Counted from the stretch's first letter, positions 26,792 through 35,056 are shown. The stretch: 64,000 nt of DNA from Jutongia huaianensis (GCF_014384985.1 NZ_JACRSX010000004.1:62001-126000), one strand, 5' to 3'. A program made the numbers and translations. The notes: generated from the sequence alone by a model not told the origin.

Positions 26792-27315
26792 AGCATACCT
26801 TGCAGCAGCCCTCCTTAACGCCTCCGGCGAACTGGCTGTATAAGGACCGGCTGTTTCACCTGCTGTTCTCGGACAAGGCAGCGCTGTTATCTTTATATAA
26901 CGCCCTCAACGGAACCCATTATGACAATCCGGATGATCTTGTCATCACCACTTTGGAGAACGCGATCTACATGGGCATGCATAACGATGTATCCTGCATT
27001 TTTTCCTCCAGAGCTGGAGTTAGCGGTCCGGGTACTGAATATCAATCCCAGTCACAATGCGGCACTGCTGGAAAGTTGTACCACGCTGAAACAGTATATG
27101 GCGTTTGTCACGAAGGTTCGGGAATGTATCGACATACTTACCGCCAAAACAATCAACAATCCACCGCCATATATGGACCGGCTGCGAATTGCCATATCAG
27201 AGGCAGTAGATTACTGCATCGCACAGGCTATCCATAATACCATCACTATGCTGCAAAGCTCTGCGAGATTTATCAGATATCAGAGACAAGCGCAATGACT
27301 TATCTCCAAAAATAA
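26788..27315 (+). pseudogene. Rpn/PD-(D/E)XK nuclease-transposase family gene, frameshifted and internally deleted
   Basis: Reading 26788 onward gives the family's N-terminus (WLYKDRLFHLLFSDKAALLS and TTLENAIYMGMHNDVS). Near 27000 the frame shifts and about 90 residues of the nuclease core appear missing. The next frame gives PPELELAVRVLNINPSHN and AISEAVDYCIAQAIHN. A further shift gives LCEIYQISETSAMTYLQK ending at 27315. These are family-typical pieces in order, so this is a decayed copy. Confidence 0.8.
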
Positions 27316-27421
27316 AAATCCCGATAATTTCTAATACCAAAAAAGACATACCAGCGAATACTCCTATCTGCTAATATGCCCTTTCCTTTTATTTATTCTC
27401 TTCCCGTTTTTCTTGTACCCT

Positions 27422-27856
27422 TTACTGCTTTCCGGTACTTCCAAAGCCTCCTCTGTCTTTCCCCATCAGCTTTTCTACCTCATTGAACTGGATCTGAGGC
27501 TGATTTTTCATAATGCGGAACTGACAGATTCTGTCATTCACATGAATCTCGGTATCCCTCATGGCAATCACCGGCATTCTCCACATATCATTATCACCAC
27601 AATAAGAACCGTCCACGATGCCACAATGATTTGCCTGGATCACACCGAAATTTTTATATGTGCTGCTTCGCGGAACAATGTGCGCCTCATATCCTGCTGG
27701 AAGCTCCATTGCCACCCCCAGAGGGATCAGTGCAAAGTCTCCTGCCTTTAATGTGACATCCTCTGATGCACGCAGATCGATCCAGTCAGATTTACCGTCA
27801 ATATATTCTAATTTATCAATCTGATCTGTGAAATATTTGATTTTAATGGTTTCCAT
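27422..27856 (-). CDS. dut: dUTP diphosphatase-like protein
   Basis: 144 residues. Hydrolyses dUTP to dUMP and PPi, trimeric family. Motifs: DWIDLRAS (I), [11 protein letters not shown] (II), [14 protein letters not shown] (III) and a C-terminal GGFGSTGKQ (V). Its ribosome binding site is AGAGAGG. Motif III has the family Asp but reads [14 protein letters not shown], which also fits the clostridial dUTPase branch. Monocistronic. Confidence 0.9.
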   Translation of the reverse strand: METIKIKYFTDQIDKLEYIDGKSDWIDLRASEDVTLKAGDFALIPLGVAMELPAGYEAHIVPRSSTYKNFGVIQANHCGIVDGSYCGDNDMWRMPVIAMRDTEIHVNDRICQFRIMKNQPQIQFNEVEKLMGKDRGGFGSTGKQ

Positions 27857-28117
27857 AATTTTAATTATCCTCTCTGATTGTTAATTTTATGACTGAAACT
27901 TCCCACACCAAATATCAGACTCCTGTATCATTCCCTGTGAAAAGTCCAAATTTATTATACTGATTTTGAAGACATATGGCAATACGATTGGCCGATGCAA
28001 TTTCCCTGATTTGCCGATTTTTTCCATAAGCCTGCCATTGCAGGCAGTCTATTACGCACCTTTGCGTTCTTCCGGCATAGAATAGTATGTAATGACTTTT
28101 TATAATGGAGGAGCTTT

Positions 28118-28627
28118 ATGTCTCAATTATATGCCACGCAGCAGGATCGTCCGGATACCGGGCAGTTGCTTGTAAATGTCAGCTCTATGATCAGTTCCCG
28201 TGCCGTTTCAAATGCAACGGTACAGATCATGGACAGCAATGAGCCGGAACAAGTTCTGGAGGAGCTGACCACGGATTCAAACGGCCAGACGGATACGATT
28301 GATCTGCCGGCACCTCCTTTGGAGTACAGTCTGAAGCCTGTGTCTGCCCAGCCATACTCTGTATTTAACCTGAGAATTACCGCCCCCGGCTTCGAACCTA
28401 CTGTTATTTCCGGTGCTGAGATCCTTTCGGGACAGATTTCGTTGCAGAATATTTCGCTGATTCCGCAATTTGAAACACAAAATGATAACAGCGAGCTTTT
28501 TGTCATTCCCCCTCATACCCTTTATGGAGATTATCCCCCAAAGATTCCGGAAAGTGAAGTAAAGGACGTCAGTGAAACCGGAGAAATTGTATTAAGCCGT
28601 GTGGTAATCCCCTCTGGTGTGCGATAA
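28118..28627 (+). pseudogene. SleC-like spore cortex protein, N-terminal half of an interrupted gene
   Basis: Residues 1-165 (to CCC at 28610-28612) match the N-terminal prodomain of SleC/PG-binding proteins: a beta-sandwich GQLLVNVSSMISSRAVSNA, then PPHTLYGDYPPKIPESEVK and LSRVVIP. After 28612 the frame enters the insert and stops at 28627 (SGVR). The conserved continuation EYVIVHDG is found in frame at 34166. Joined, the gene would have 421 codons. Ribosome binding site GGAGGAGC before the ATG. Inactive as it stands unless the insert is excised. Confidence 0.88.
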
Positions 28628-29515
28628 AATGATGCGACGTACCCCGGAAGCGTCCCACTTTGACGTAGATTGTGCTTCTCCCTGCAACCACTCCCCGTTT
28701 TCCGGAACAGCCTTCTCGCTGACCGATTTTTCTTCCCGTCGCCGGGAATTTTCATCCTGTTGTTCCGAAAAGTCTTTGCGGTACACCATTCCGCTTTTCC
28801 TATATTCCTGTGGCGTCTGTATTCCTTTTTGATTTATAATATCCGCAATCTGCCCATATGACATTTCTTTTTGCCGGAGAGAGACCATCAGAGAAAGAAT
28901 ATCTTCGAGCTGATCATCCGGAACTAATTTTCTCTTTCCGTCCCGCCTGTCTATCCTCCACCCATAAGGAGGTACACTTCCCAGATATTCTCCCTGTGCT
29001 TTTTGATGCTGTTTTACCAGACGCACTCTCCGTCCAATATCCCTGGCATACCACTCATTCATCAGGTTTCTCAGATTTCCCGCAAGGCTGCCCGGCATTT
29101 CATATTTCCATTCATTTTGGACATCTCCATATTGATCGCTGATACAGATCACTCTTACTCCCAGCATGGGAAATATTTTTTCGAGAAATTCTCCCGTTTT
29201 CAGATAATCCCTGCCAACCCGTGACGCATCCTTGCAGAGAATACACTGAATTCTGCCGTTCTGCGCATCTGCAAGCATCCGTTGAAACCCCGGACGTTCA
29301 AATTTCGTTCCACTATACCCCATATCCGCATAAATATCATATATCCTATATGTATTTTCTTCGCATCCCATAGGATGATCTTCTTTTCTCCCCGAAGATG
29401 TATTCCTCTGACGGATCCATTGCTCAGCCAAATGGATCTGTTGCTCTATACTCTGATCCTTTTCATTACCATGCTCCACCGACAGTCTGGCATAAATACC
29501 TGTCATGATCTCCAC
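28592..29515 (-). CDS. Large serine recombinase, shorter partner
   Basis: 307 residues. Resolvase/invertase catalytic domain with Ser12 in YARLSVE, GYSGTKFERPGFQRM, CKDASRVGRDYL (active-site Arg), and a Recombinase domain (GSVPPYGW, MSYGQIADIINQKGI). The ORF ends at VRRIIL and then HTRGDYHTA, which is coded across the junction into the sleC-like gene; the usual zinc-ribbon/coiled-coil region is missing. Overlaps the end of the other recombinase gene. In an excised circle its last residues would differ. May act as a pair with it, like CcrA/CcrB (inference). Confidence 0.85.
   Translation of the reverse strand: MEIMTGIYARLSVEHGNEKDQSIEQQIHLAEQWIRQRNTSSGRKEDHPMGCEENTYRIYDIYADMGYSGTKFERPGFQRMLADAQNGRIQCILCKDASRVGRDYLKTGEFLEKIFPMLGVRVICISDQYGDVQNEWKYEMPGSLAGNLRNLMNEWYARDIGRRVRLVKQHQKAQGEYLGSVPPYGWRIDRRDGKRKLVPDDQLEDILSLMVSLRQKEMSYGQIADIINQKGIQTPQEYRKSGMVYRKDFSEQQDENSRRREEKSVSEKAVPENGEWLQGEAQSTSKWDASGVRRIILSHTRGDYHTA
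28601..28625. other. Left attachment site (attL-like) of the element
   Basis: Host codons GTG GTA ATC CCC (28601-28612) meet the element at TCTGGTGTG. CTGGTGTG is an imperfect inverted match of CACACTCCAG at the other end, as in the arms of an attP. The crossover lies within the C-run. Confidence 0.6.
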
Positions 29516-30752
29516 TGGACTCTCCCCCTGTCTTTCTGCTCCGGTATATAATATAGATTGCCTTCCTCTCCAGCCGGATTTCCTTCACCAGCAGCACATT
29601 TAACAGACGCCTCTGCCATACGGCAGTGGCTGATTTTGTGCCGTTATCTCCCCCATTTATTTCTAAAACAGTCCTCTCTTTTTCCAGATTGTCATACTTC
29701 TTTCCCCTTATCCGTTCCTCCCATTCAGCAACCTCATTTTGAAGCACCATTTCCACTATTTCCGCGCATATGCTCTGCTGCCTTCTACTCAACCCATATC
29801 CTGCCAGTTCATCACAAAACACATGTCCTTTCCTGCAGCGGCTCCTGCACACACGCAGAGATTCCACTACGTCATAGACCCATTTTGGAATAATAACAGG
29901 CAGAATGTTTTCTACCTTCTCCCACTGCTCCTCCGGTAACGGAATCCGTTTATCCAGCTTATAGCTGATCTTGCGGTTCTTCCCCTGGATCATTACACCC
30001 GTATACATTTCATTGGACAGGATCCGGCGCACCGTCTGGGGCGTCCATAATCCTTCTTTCTCTGCAAACCCACTCCGATATCTGCTGCCACTGGCCTGTT
30101 TGTATTGATACGGACTTTTGATCTGTCCATTATTTAGTACACCTGTAATATTTTCTGCCGACATACCGCTAAGCCGCAGCCAATAGATCATCTTTACAAT
30201 CTCCGCCGCCGGTTCATCCGGCTCCAGCCGGTGAATATCTCTGTCACTTTTTTTGTATCCATAGCAGGCGAAAGCCCCGATATATTCCCCTGTGGCGCGT
30301 TTTGTCCTCTGCTGCCACCGGACCTTATTGGATATATCGCGGCAATACGCATCATTCATAAGATTCATCACAGGGAGAAGCAGGGAATCCTCCATAAAAT
30401 CACTGGATGCACTGTCATAGTGATCCGCAACGGCGATAAAACGCAGCCCCATCTGAGGAAAGATCTCCCGCAAAAAATATCCGGTCTGAATATACTCCCT
30501 GCCAAGACGGGACAGATCCTTACAAAGAATGCAGTCAAAATTTCCCGTTGCTGCCGCCTGCATCATCTCCCGAAATGCCGGCCGTTCATAGTTACTGCCA
30601 CTCCAGCCGTCATCCACCCATTCCCCCACATAGGTCATGTCCTCCCGGTCCTCCAAATACCGCTGCAGAAGCATTCTCTGGTTCTGTATACTGTTGCTTT
30701 CTCCGTTTCCGTCTTCTCTGGACAGACGCAGATAAAAAACACAGCGTATCAT
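29466..30752 (-). CDS. Large serine recombinase, full-length partner
   Basis: 428 residues. Catalytic Ser11 in YLRLSRED, GWSGSNYERPAFREM, CKDLSRLGREY with the conserved Arg, then a Recombinase domain (EYIGAFACYGYKKS, TPQTVRRILSNEMYTGV) and a C-terminal region starting IPLPEEQWEKVEN. The C-terminus has a few Cys but no complete zinc ribbon was recognised. It would cut and rejoin the att sites. Starts within the ATGA overlap with the small upstream gene (30749-30752) and overlaps the next recombinase by 50 bp, so the three form one operon. Confidence 0.9.
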   Translation of the reverse strand: MIRCVFYLRLSREDGNGESNSIQNQRMLLQRYLEDREDMTYVGEWVDDGWSGSNYERPAFREMMQAAATGNFDCILCKDLSRLGREYIQTGYFLREIFPQMGLRFIAVADHYDSASSDFMEDSLLLPVMNLMNDAYCRDISNKVRWQQRTKRATGEYIGAFACYGYKKSDRDIHRLEPDEPAAEIVKMIYWLRLSGMSAENITGVLNNGQIKSPYQYKQASGSRYRSGFAEKEGLWTPQTVRRILSNEMYTGVMIQGKNRKISYKLDKRIPLPEEQWEKVENILPVIIPKWVYDVVESLRVCRSRCRKGHVFCDELAGYGLSRRQQSICAEIVEMVLQNEVAEWEERIRGKKYDNLEKERTVLEINGGDNGTKSATAVWQRRLLNVLLVKEIRLERKAIYIIYRSRKTGGESSGDHDRYLCQTVGGAW

Positions 30753-30919
30753 TCCTGTTTCTCCTCACTCTCTGCCATTTCCACAAGACTGCGGTACCGC
30801 GCACTGCGGCATGCTTCCCGGTAGAGAGCATATGCCTCTTCTGTCGTTGGCCCCTCCTTTGCATAAGAAATGTACACATCATACCCTTCATAATTTCCTT
30901 TATAGATATACTCCTCCAT
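30749..30919 (-). CDS. Small acidic protein preceding the recombinases
   Basis: 56 residues from the ATG at 30917-30919 (GAGGGAAGGAATTGGG before it; the frame is open to 30937). Sequence MEEYIYKGNYEGYDVYISY then helices ending MAESEEKQE. Not recognised. ATGA overlap with the recombinase gene. Small genes in this position can encode directionality factors or activators, but nothing in this sequence proves it. Confidence 0.65.
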   Translation of the reverse strand: MEEYIYKGNYEGYDVYISYAKEGPTTEEAYALYREACRSARYRSLVEMAESEEKQE

Positions 30920-30943
30920 CCCAATTCCTTCCCTCATATCATC

Positions 30944-30986
30944 TTTTCACATAGCGGAGTTTCGATAAAACTCCCCATATGAATCC
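30944..30986. repeat. Dispersed palindromic repeat, copy A (inside the element)
   Basis: 43-bp unit with CATAGCGGAGTTTCGA and a GGAGTTT/AAACTCC hairpin. 37 of 43 positions match copy B at 41251-41293. It lies in the presumed leader of the recombinase operon. Confidence 0.65.
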
Positions 30987-31075
30987 TATAAGACTCTCTG
31001 TGTGATCTTGTCTTAATATATGATGTTAATCCCCAAAATATCTCTAAACTTCCTCTTCCGGCTGTATAAATAAAA

Positions 31076-31103
31076 GGGCATGTCCAAAATTCAGGACACA
31101 CCC
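31076..31103 (-). terminator. Terminator after the hydrolase trio
   Basis: Arms GGGCATGTCC (31076-31085) and GGACACACCC (31094-31103), two mismatches, then TTTTATTTATA on the minus strand. It ends the trio before the recombinase promoter region. Confidence 0.6.
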
Positions 31104-31183
31104 ATAATAATATTTCTAATATTCAATAACTCAAATTTTCCACACGAAGCAGCAAAATACATCCATTATTTTTAAAGCCCGCA

Positions 31184-32074
31184 TCACTCTTTCCTCAGAA
31201 ACCTCCGTATCTCCTCCCAGGCTTCTCTTGACTCTGCCAGCTTATCCATACTGAGCTGAAATACATGAAACATTTCCGGATAAACAGTTAAGGTTACATC
31301 ACAGCCTGCTTTCTTTGCTTTTTCCGCCGCCACCACAGAATCACTGAGCAACATTTCCAGACTCCCCACCTGAAACAGCATCGGCGGCAATCCGGTAAAA
31401 TCTCCAAAAAGCGGCGATATATATGGCAGCTTCGGGTTTTCTTTCCCCACATATTCTCCATTATAGATCATACTCTCTCTTGTATTGCCAAACAGAGGAT
31501 CCTTCTCATAATTTTCCTGATAAGATGGGCCGGATGCCGTCAGATCCGTCCATGGTGACATCATAATCAGCTTCTGCGGCAATGGCATTCCCTGATCTCT
31601 GAGATACATTGCCAGTGCCAGCACCAGACCCCCTCCGGCAGAATCCCCCGCCAATATGATCCGGTCTCCGGTAAATCCGGAATATAACAGCCAGCGATAA
31701 GCCTCCAGTGCATCCTGAAATGCTGCAGGATAAGGATGTTCCGGTGCCACGCGGTAATCCACGGAAAGTACTCGATACCCCTTGATCCGGCTGTAGCGGA
31801 CAGCAAAATCCCGATAAGCATTACGGATCTTTGCGATATATCCACCCCCGTGAAGCTGCAGGATCACCTCGCCACAATCCTCTTCCTTTGGTGTCAGGAG
31901 CTCCATTTCAAACTGTCTCATATGAATAGGCAGATTGATATATTCCTCCGGGCAGTGCCATGGTGCCTCCACCAGATTTTTACGCAGGGTTCCATCCTGA
32001 ATCTTTGGTCCCAGCATCTTCTGGGCGGTAAAAAAACGGATCATATCCGTCACGATCCTGCCTTTCACGCTCAT
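31184..32074 (-). CDS. Alpha/beta hydrolase, HSL/acetyl-esterase type
   Basis: 296 residues. Oxyanion-hole motif HGGG (75-78), nucleophile elbow GDSAGG (143-148, Ser145), and a C-terminal His in EMFHVFQ. Typical hormone-sensitive-lipase family carboxylesterase with no signal peptide. Last gene of the trio acyltransferase-DUF6320-hydrolase carried in the element. A paired acyl-transfer/ester-hydrolysis role is inferred. RBS GGAAAGGAGA before the ATG. Confidence 0.9.
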   Translation of the reverse strand: MSVKGRIVTDMIRFFTAQKMLGPKIQDGTLRKNLVEAPWHCPEEYINLPIHMRQFEMELLTPKEEDCGEVILQLHGGGYIAKIRNAYRDFAVRYSRIKGYRVLSVDYRVAPEHPYPAAFQDALEAYRWLLYSGFTGDRIILAGDSAGGGLVLALAMYLRDQGMPLPQKLIMMSPWTDLTASGPSYQENYEKDPLFGNTRESMIYNGEYVGKENPKLPYISPLFGDFTGLPPMLFQVGSLEMLLSDSVVAAEKAKKAGCDVTLTVYPEMFHVFQLSMDKLAESREAWEEIRRFLRKE

Positions 32075-32165
32075 ATGCAGTCTCCTTTCCGTAAAGTCCT
32101 ACTCCTCTGTAATATACTCGTCAACATAGCCGGTTATTGTAATTTCCTGTTCTGTTGCGTTCAGA

Positions 32166-32837
32166 TTATAAATGAAATTTCCTTCGTATCTCATTCTCAG
32201 CCTTTCTTCCTCCAATGATCATGGTCATGACCCATAAAGTAAGATAGATTCCAAAGACAACACAGGCCAGGATCAGATTTCCGTTTTTCCCCCTAAAAGA
32301 GTAGATCAGAAATGCCAGACTAAATATCCCCATAAACACCTGCATCGTCAGATAATTCTGCCAGTTTGCAAAATTGATGATCATACAAAGCAATATGATC
32401 GCTGCAAATCCTAAAAGGACACATGGAAATCCATATTTTACTGACCATCCATGAAATCCCAAGGAATAATCAATCCCCAGCAGCAATAAAAACACAGCCG
32501 CCGCCTGAAAATACAGCTTGGTGATATGTCCCTTTCTGCGGCTGAGCATCTGCCACAGACTAAGGAGTACATATGCTTCTGCCGCACCCGAGATCAATGA
32601 CCAGCGTACCTCCGGCGAAAATATCCTGTTCAATCCCAAAAGCAGTGCCTCGATCAGCACGCAAATATAAACACAGATCCAGAATACCTTCCTGCGCACC
32701 TTTCTTTTGGCCGCAATATTAGGAAAAGAATCCTCCTGTCTGGCCGGCTTTTCATCCACATGAAGAACGCTGCTGCATAAAGGACACACTTCACGTTCTC
32801 CCACGACCTCGACACCACATCTTTTACAATATTTCAC
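32166..32837 (-). CDS. Zinc-ribbon membrane protein (DUF6320-like)
   Basis: 223 residues. N-terminal zinc ribbon Cys4/Cys7/Cys18/Cys21 (YCKRCG and VCPLCSS), a short linker, then about six membrane helices (from residue 50), ending with a basic tail. I recall this layout as DUF6320, usually beside an alcohol acetyltransferase-like gene, exactly as here. Function unknown; it probably works with the acyltransferase encoded 22 bp upstream. Confidence 0.75.
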   Translation of the reverse strand: MKYCKRCGVEVVGEREVCPLCSSVLHVDEKPARQEDSFPNIAAKRKVRRKVFWICVYICVLIEALLLGLNRIFSPEVRWSLISGAAEAYVLLSLWQMLSRRKGHITKLYFQAAAVFLLLLGIDYSLGFHGWSVKYGFPCVLLGFAAIILLCMIINFANWQNYLTMQVFMGIFSLAFLIYSFRGKNGNLILACVVFGIYLTLWVMTMIIGGRKAENEIRRKFHL

Positions 32838-32859
32838 GCCCTAACGCTCCCTTCCTGAT

Positions 32860-34134
32860 TTATAAGTTGCTCTCCACAGCAGCCTTAATGCCATCCTCCG
32901 CCAATATCCGGAAGAATCGCTTCTGTACCGACACATCTCTTAAGATCGTACAGAATGCAACCACCATTTCATCTCCGTATGAACATACTGTCATCTTGGT
33001 ATTTTGCCCCTGAGACACGGAAAGGATCGCCGCAAACCGTTTGATATATGGTTCGTATGCCTTATCTGCCTTCATCACTCCCAGATTGGTCATAGTGGTG
33101 GTCGTAGCCCTGGCACTGACCTGATAAACCCACTGCATCACAAGCTTTTTGAGTACCAGCGGAACCGCCCGGAGCATCAGATTTTTCTGATTGGACACAT
33201 TATAGGAAAATAATTTTTCCAGATGCTCCTTATTGATCTGTTGCCGCAAAGCCTCCACAATGATCTTCTCTACCTCATCTCTGGTATAGTCCTCCTGATC
33301 CGGCCGCAGGACTGCACTGACCATGGCAAAAAAATTCCTTGTGGTAATAGATTCAAAATAAGGACGCAGATTCACCGGCACACAGAGAACCACCGGCTTG
33401 TCCGATACCGCTCCATGAAGATATTCCCGGTATATGCTATAGGCATAAACTCCCGCCAGATATTCATTGATGCTGACATTCCTGCGATGTGCTGCCTCCT
33501 TGACCTGCGCAAGGGGCAGGTATCCCTGAATCACACCAAAGGCACCATCCCTGAGCTTCTCTCCCTTCATATGAAATGCCGGCTCTGATTTGTACCCCTT
33601 GGGCTGCCCCTTTCGAAAATTCTTTAAATAGCTGTCTTCCGTGTTTAATGAAGTCAGCTCTGACAAATGATCTCCCATCTCATCACAGATCTCCGGATGT
33701 GCCAGACGCAGATACTGGCAAGCCAGCTCCTTTAAGAAAGTGACTCCTCCCATTCCATCGGCAAGCACATGAAACACTTCCAGATTGATTCGTTTTTTGT
33801 AGTAACTTACCCGGAATAAATACTGATTATTGAGCTGAGGCTCCATCTTGCGGCATGGGTATTCGCTTTCCCGTTCCACTCTCGGCGCCGGTTTCCGGTT
33901 TGTCTCAAAATAATACCAGAATGCTCCTGTCCGAAGACGGACATTCATAGAATCAAATAACGGCAGGATCTTGTCCAGTGCCTGCTGTAACAGTTCCGGA
34001 TCAATTTCTTCATCTAAGGTCAGAGACAACCGATACACATTGGTCATCCGTTCCGTAGCGATTACCGGAAACAGATTAGCCGTATTATCCAGTCTAGACC
34101 ATTTTAACTCCCTGCGGGAAGATTGTTCTCTCAT
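32860..34134 (-). CDS. Condensation-like acyltransferase (alcohol acetyltransferase family)
   Basis: 424 residues. Central motif HVLADGMGG (His122, Asp126, Gly127), the HxxxDG catalytic motif of BAHD/condensation/alcohol acetyltransferase folds, with the C-terminal half containing VLRPDQEDYTRDEVE. Single-domain protein with no carrier-protein or adenylation domains, so not an NRPS module. First gene of the trio; only 28 bp separate its ATG from the right element junction, and its RBS (GAAAGGAATTCAT) is within that. Confidence 0.85.
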   Translation of the reverse strand: MREQSSRRELKWSRLDNTANLFPVIATERMTNVYRLSLTLDEEIDPELLQQALDKILPLFDSMNVRLRTGAFWYYFETNRKPAPRVERESEYPCRKMEPQLNNQYLFRVSYYKKRINLEVFHVLADGMGGVTFLKELACQYLRLAHPEICDEMGDHLSELTSLNTEDSYLKNFRKGQPKGYKSEPAFHMKGEKLRDGAFGVIQGYLPLAQVKEAAHRRNVSINEYLAGVYAYSIYREYLHGAVSDKPVVLCVPVNLRPYFESITTRNFFAMVSAVLRPDQEDYTRDEVEKIIVEALRQQINKEHLEKLFSYNVSNQKNLMLRAVPLVLKKLVMQWVYQVSARATTTTMTNLGVMKADKAYEPYIKRFAAILSVSQGQNTKMTVCSYGDEMVVAFCTILRDVSVQKRFFRILAEDGIKAAVESNL

Positions 34135-34150
34135 ATGAATTCCTTTCTTT

Positions 34151-34175
34151 CACACTCCAGCCCCCGAATATGTAA
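34151..34175. other. Right attachment site (attR-like) of the element
   Basis: Element end CACACTCCAG, then CCCCC, then host codons GAA TAT GTA from 34166 in the same frame as the downstream ORF. The left junction has only four Cs; four Cs in attB give the frame-restoring joint. Confidence 0.6.
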
Positions 34176-34936
34176 TCGTACATGACGGACCGCCCAGCGA
34201 TTCCGGAGCACAAAACTATTATGTCAAATACAAGGATTACATCAAAAATGTCGCTTCCAGTGAAATATATGCCACCTGGCCGGAAGCAACTTTGCTTGCA
34301 AATATCCTGGCAATCCAGTCCATCACCTTAAACCGGGTTTACACCGAATGGTATCGCAACCGCGGTTATGACTTTACTATTACCAGTTCTACTGCATACG
34401 ACCAGAAATATATGCCCGGCCGTAATATTTTTGAAAGTATCTCTCAGGCAGTAGATACGATATTTTCCAATTATATATCCAGACCGAATATTACGCAACC
34501 TCTTTTCACACAATACTGTGACGGAAAACGGGTGTCCTGCCCACGCTGGATGCGCCAGTGGGAGTCCAAAACACTGGGCGATCAGGGCTATTCCGCCATT
34601 GAGATCCTCCGCCGGTTCTACGGGGATTCCGTTTATATCAATTCTTCTGAGGAAATTTCCGGTATTCCGGCCTCCTGGCCCGGCTATGACCTGACGATTG
34701 GTTCCACCGGAGAGAAAGTGCGCCAGCTCCAAAATCAGCTCAATACAATTTCCAAAGGATACCCATTGATCCCGAAGGTAGCCGCAGATGGTATTTACGG
34801 CGAAAATACCGCAGAGGCGGTCCGTACCTTCCAAAAAGTATTTAACCTGCCACAGACCGGCGTTGTGGACTATCCGACCTGGTACAGGATCAGTGATATT
34901 TATGTGGGAGTATCCCGGATCGCCGAGCTCTCTTAG
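34166..34936 (+). pseudogene. SleC-like spore cortex protein, C-terminal half of the interrupted gene
   Basis: 256 residues from EYVIVHDG. SpoIID/SleC-type catalytic region (KDYIKNVASSEIYATWPEAT, TLNRVYTEWYRNRGYDFTIT, FTQYCDGKR, ALDQGYSAIEIL-like GDQGYSAIEILRRFYGD). Then a C-terminal peptidoglycan-binding domain (GSTGEKVRQLQNQLN, ADGIYGENTAEAVRTFQ, TGVVDYPTWY). No start codon or ribosome binding site of its own at the junction; internal ATGs are inside conserved sequence. SleC is the cortex lytic transglycosylase of clostridial germination (family knowledge). Confidence 0.87.
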
Positions 34937-34989
34937 CCATATTTCGCAAGTCTGTTTTGGTAATGCCTTATCTCATCCGATCAAACAAT

Positions 34990-35038
34990 AAGCCTCAGAA
35001 AAACAACGATCTCCATTGCTATTTGTTTTCTGAGGCTT
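34990..35038. terminator. Bidirectional terminator between converging genes
   Basis: Arms AAGCCTCAGAAAAACAA (34990-35006) and TTGTTTTCTGAGGCTT (35023-35038), with one bulge. It lies between the sleC-like 3' end (+) and the lipid kinase (-). Confidence 0.7.
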
Positions 35039-35056
35039 TCCAATCAATAATCTCTT

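Larger units (their letters stand above)
28613..34165. mobile_element. About 5.55-kb serine-recombinase element inserted in a sleC-like gene
   Basis: The element separates two in-frame parts of one gene. Left junction AATCCCC|TCTGG, right junction CCAGCCCCC|GAATA; the shared C-run is the likely crossover. It carries a small protein, two overlapping large serine recombinases (minus strand, left side) and a hydrolase/DUF6320/acyltransferase trio (minus strand, right side). Reconstructed attB AATCCCCGAATA restores the reading frame. No direct repeats longer than the C-run were seen, as expected for serine integrases. Activity not shown. Confidence 0.82.

Noticed and set aside
32860..34134. NRPS condensation protein
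   Set aside because: Single domain with HxxxDG only; no adenylation or carrier domains nearby.
28118..34936. Reading the two sleC-like pieces as two independent genes
   Set aside because: The second piece has no start or ribosome binding site and the two join in frame into one conserved family sequence.
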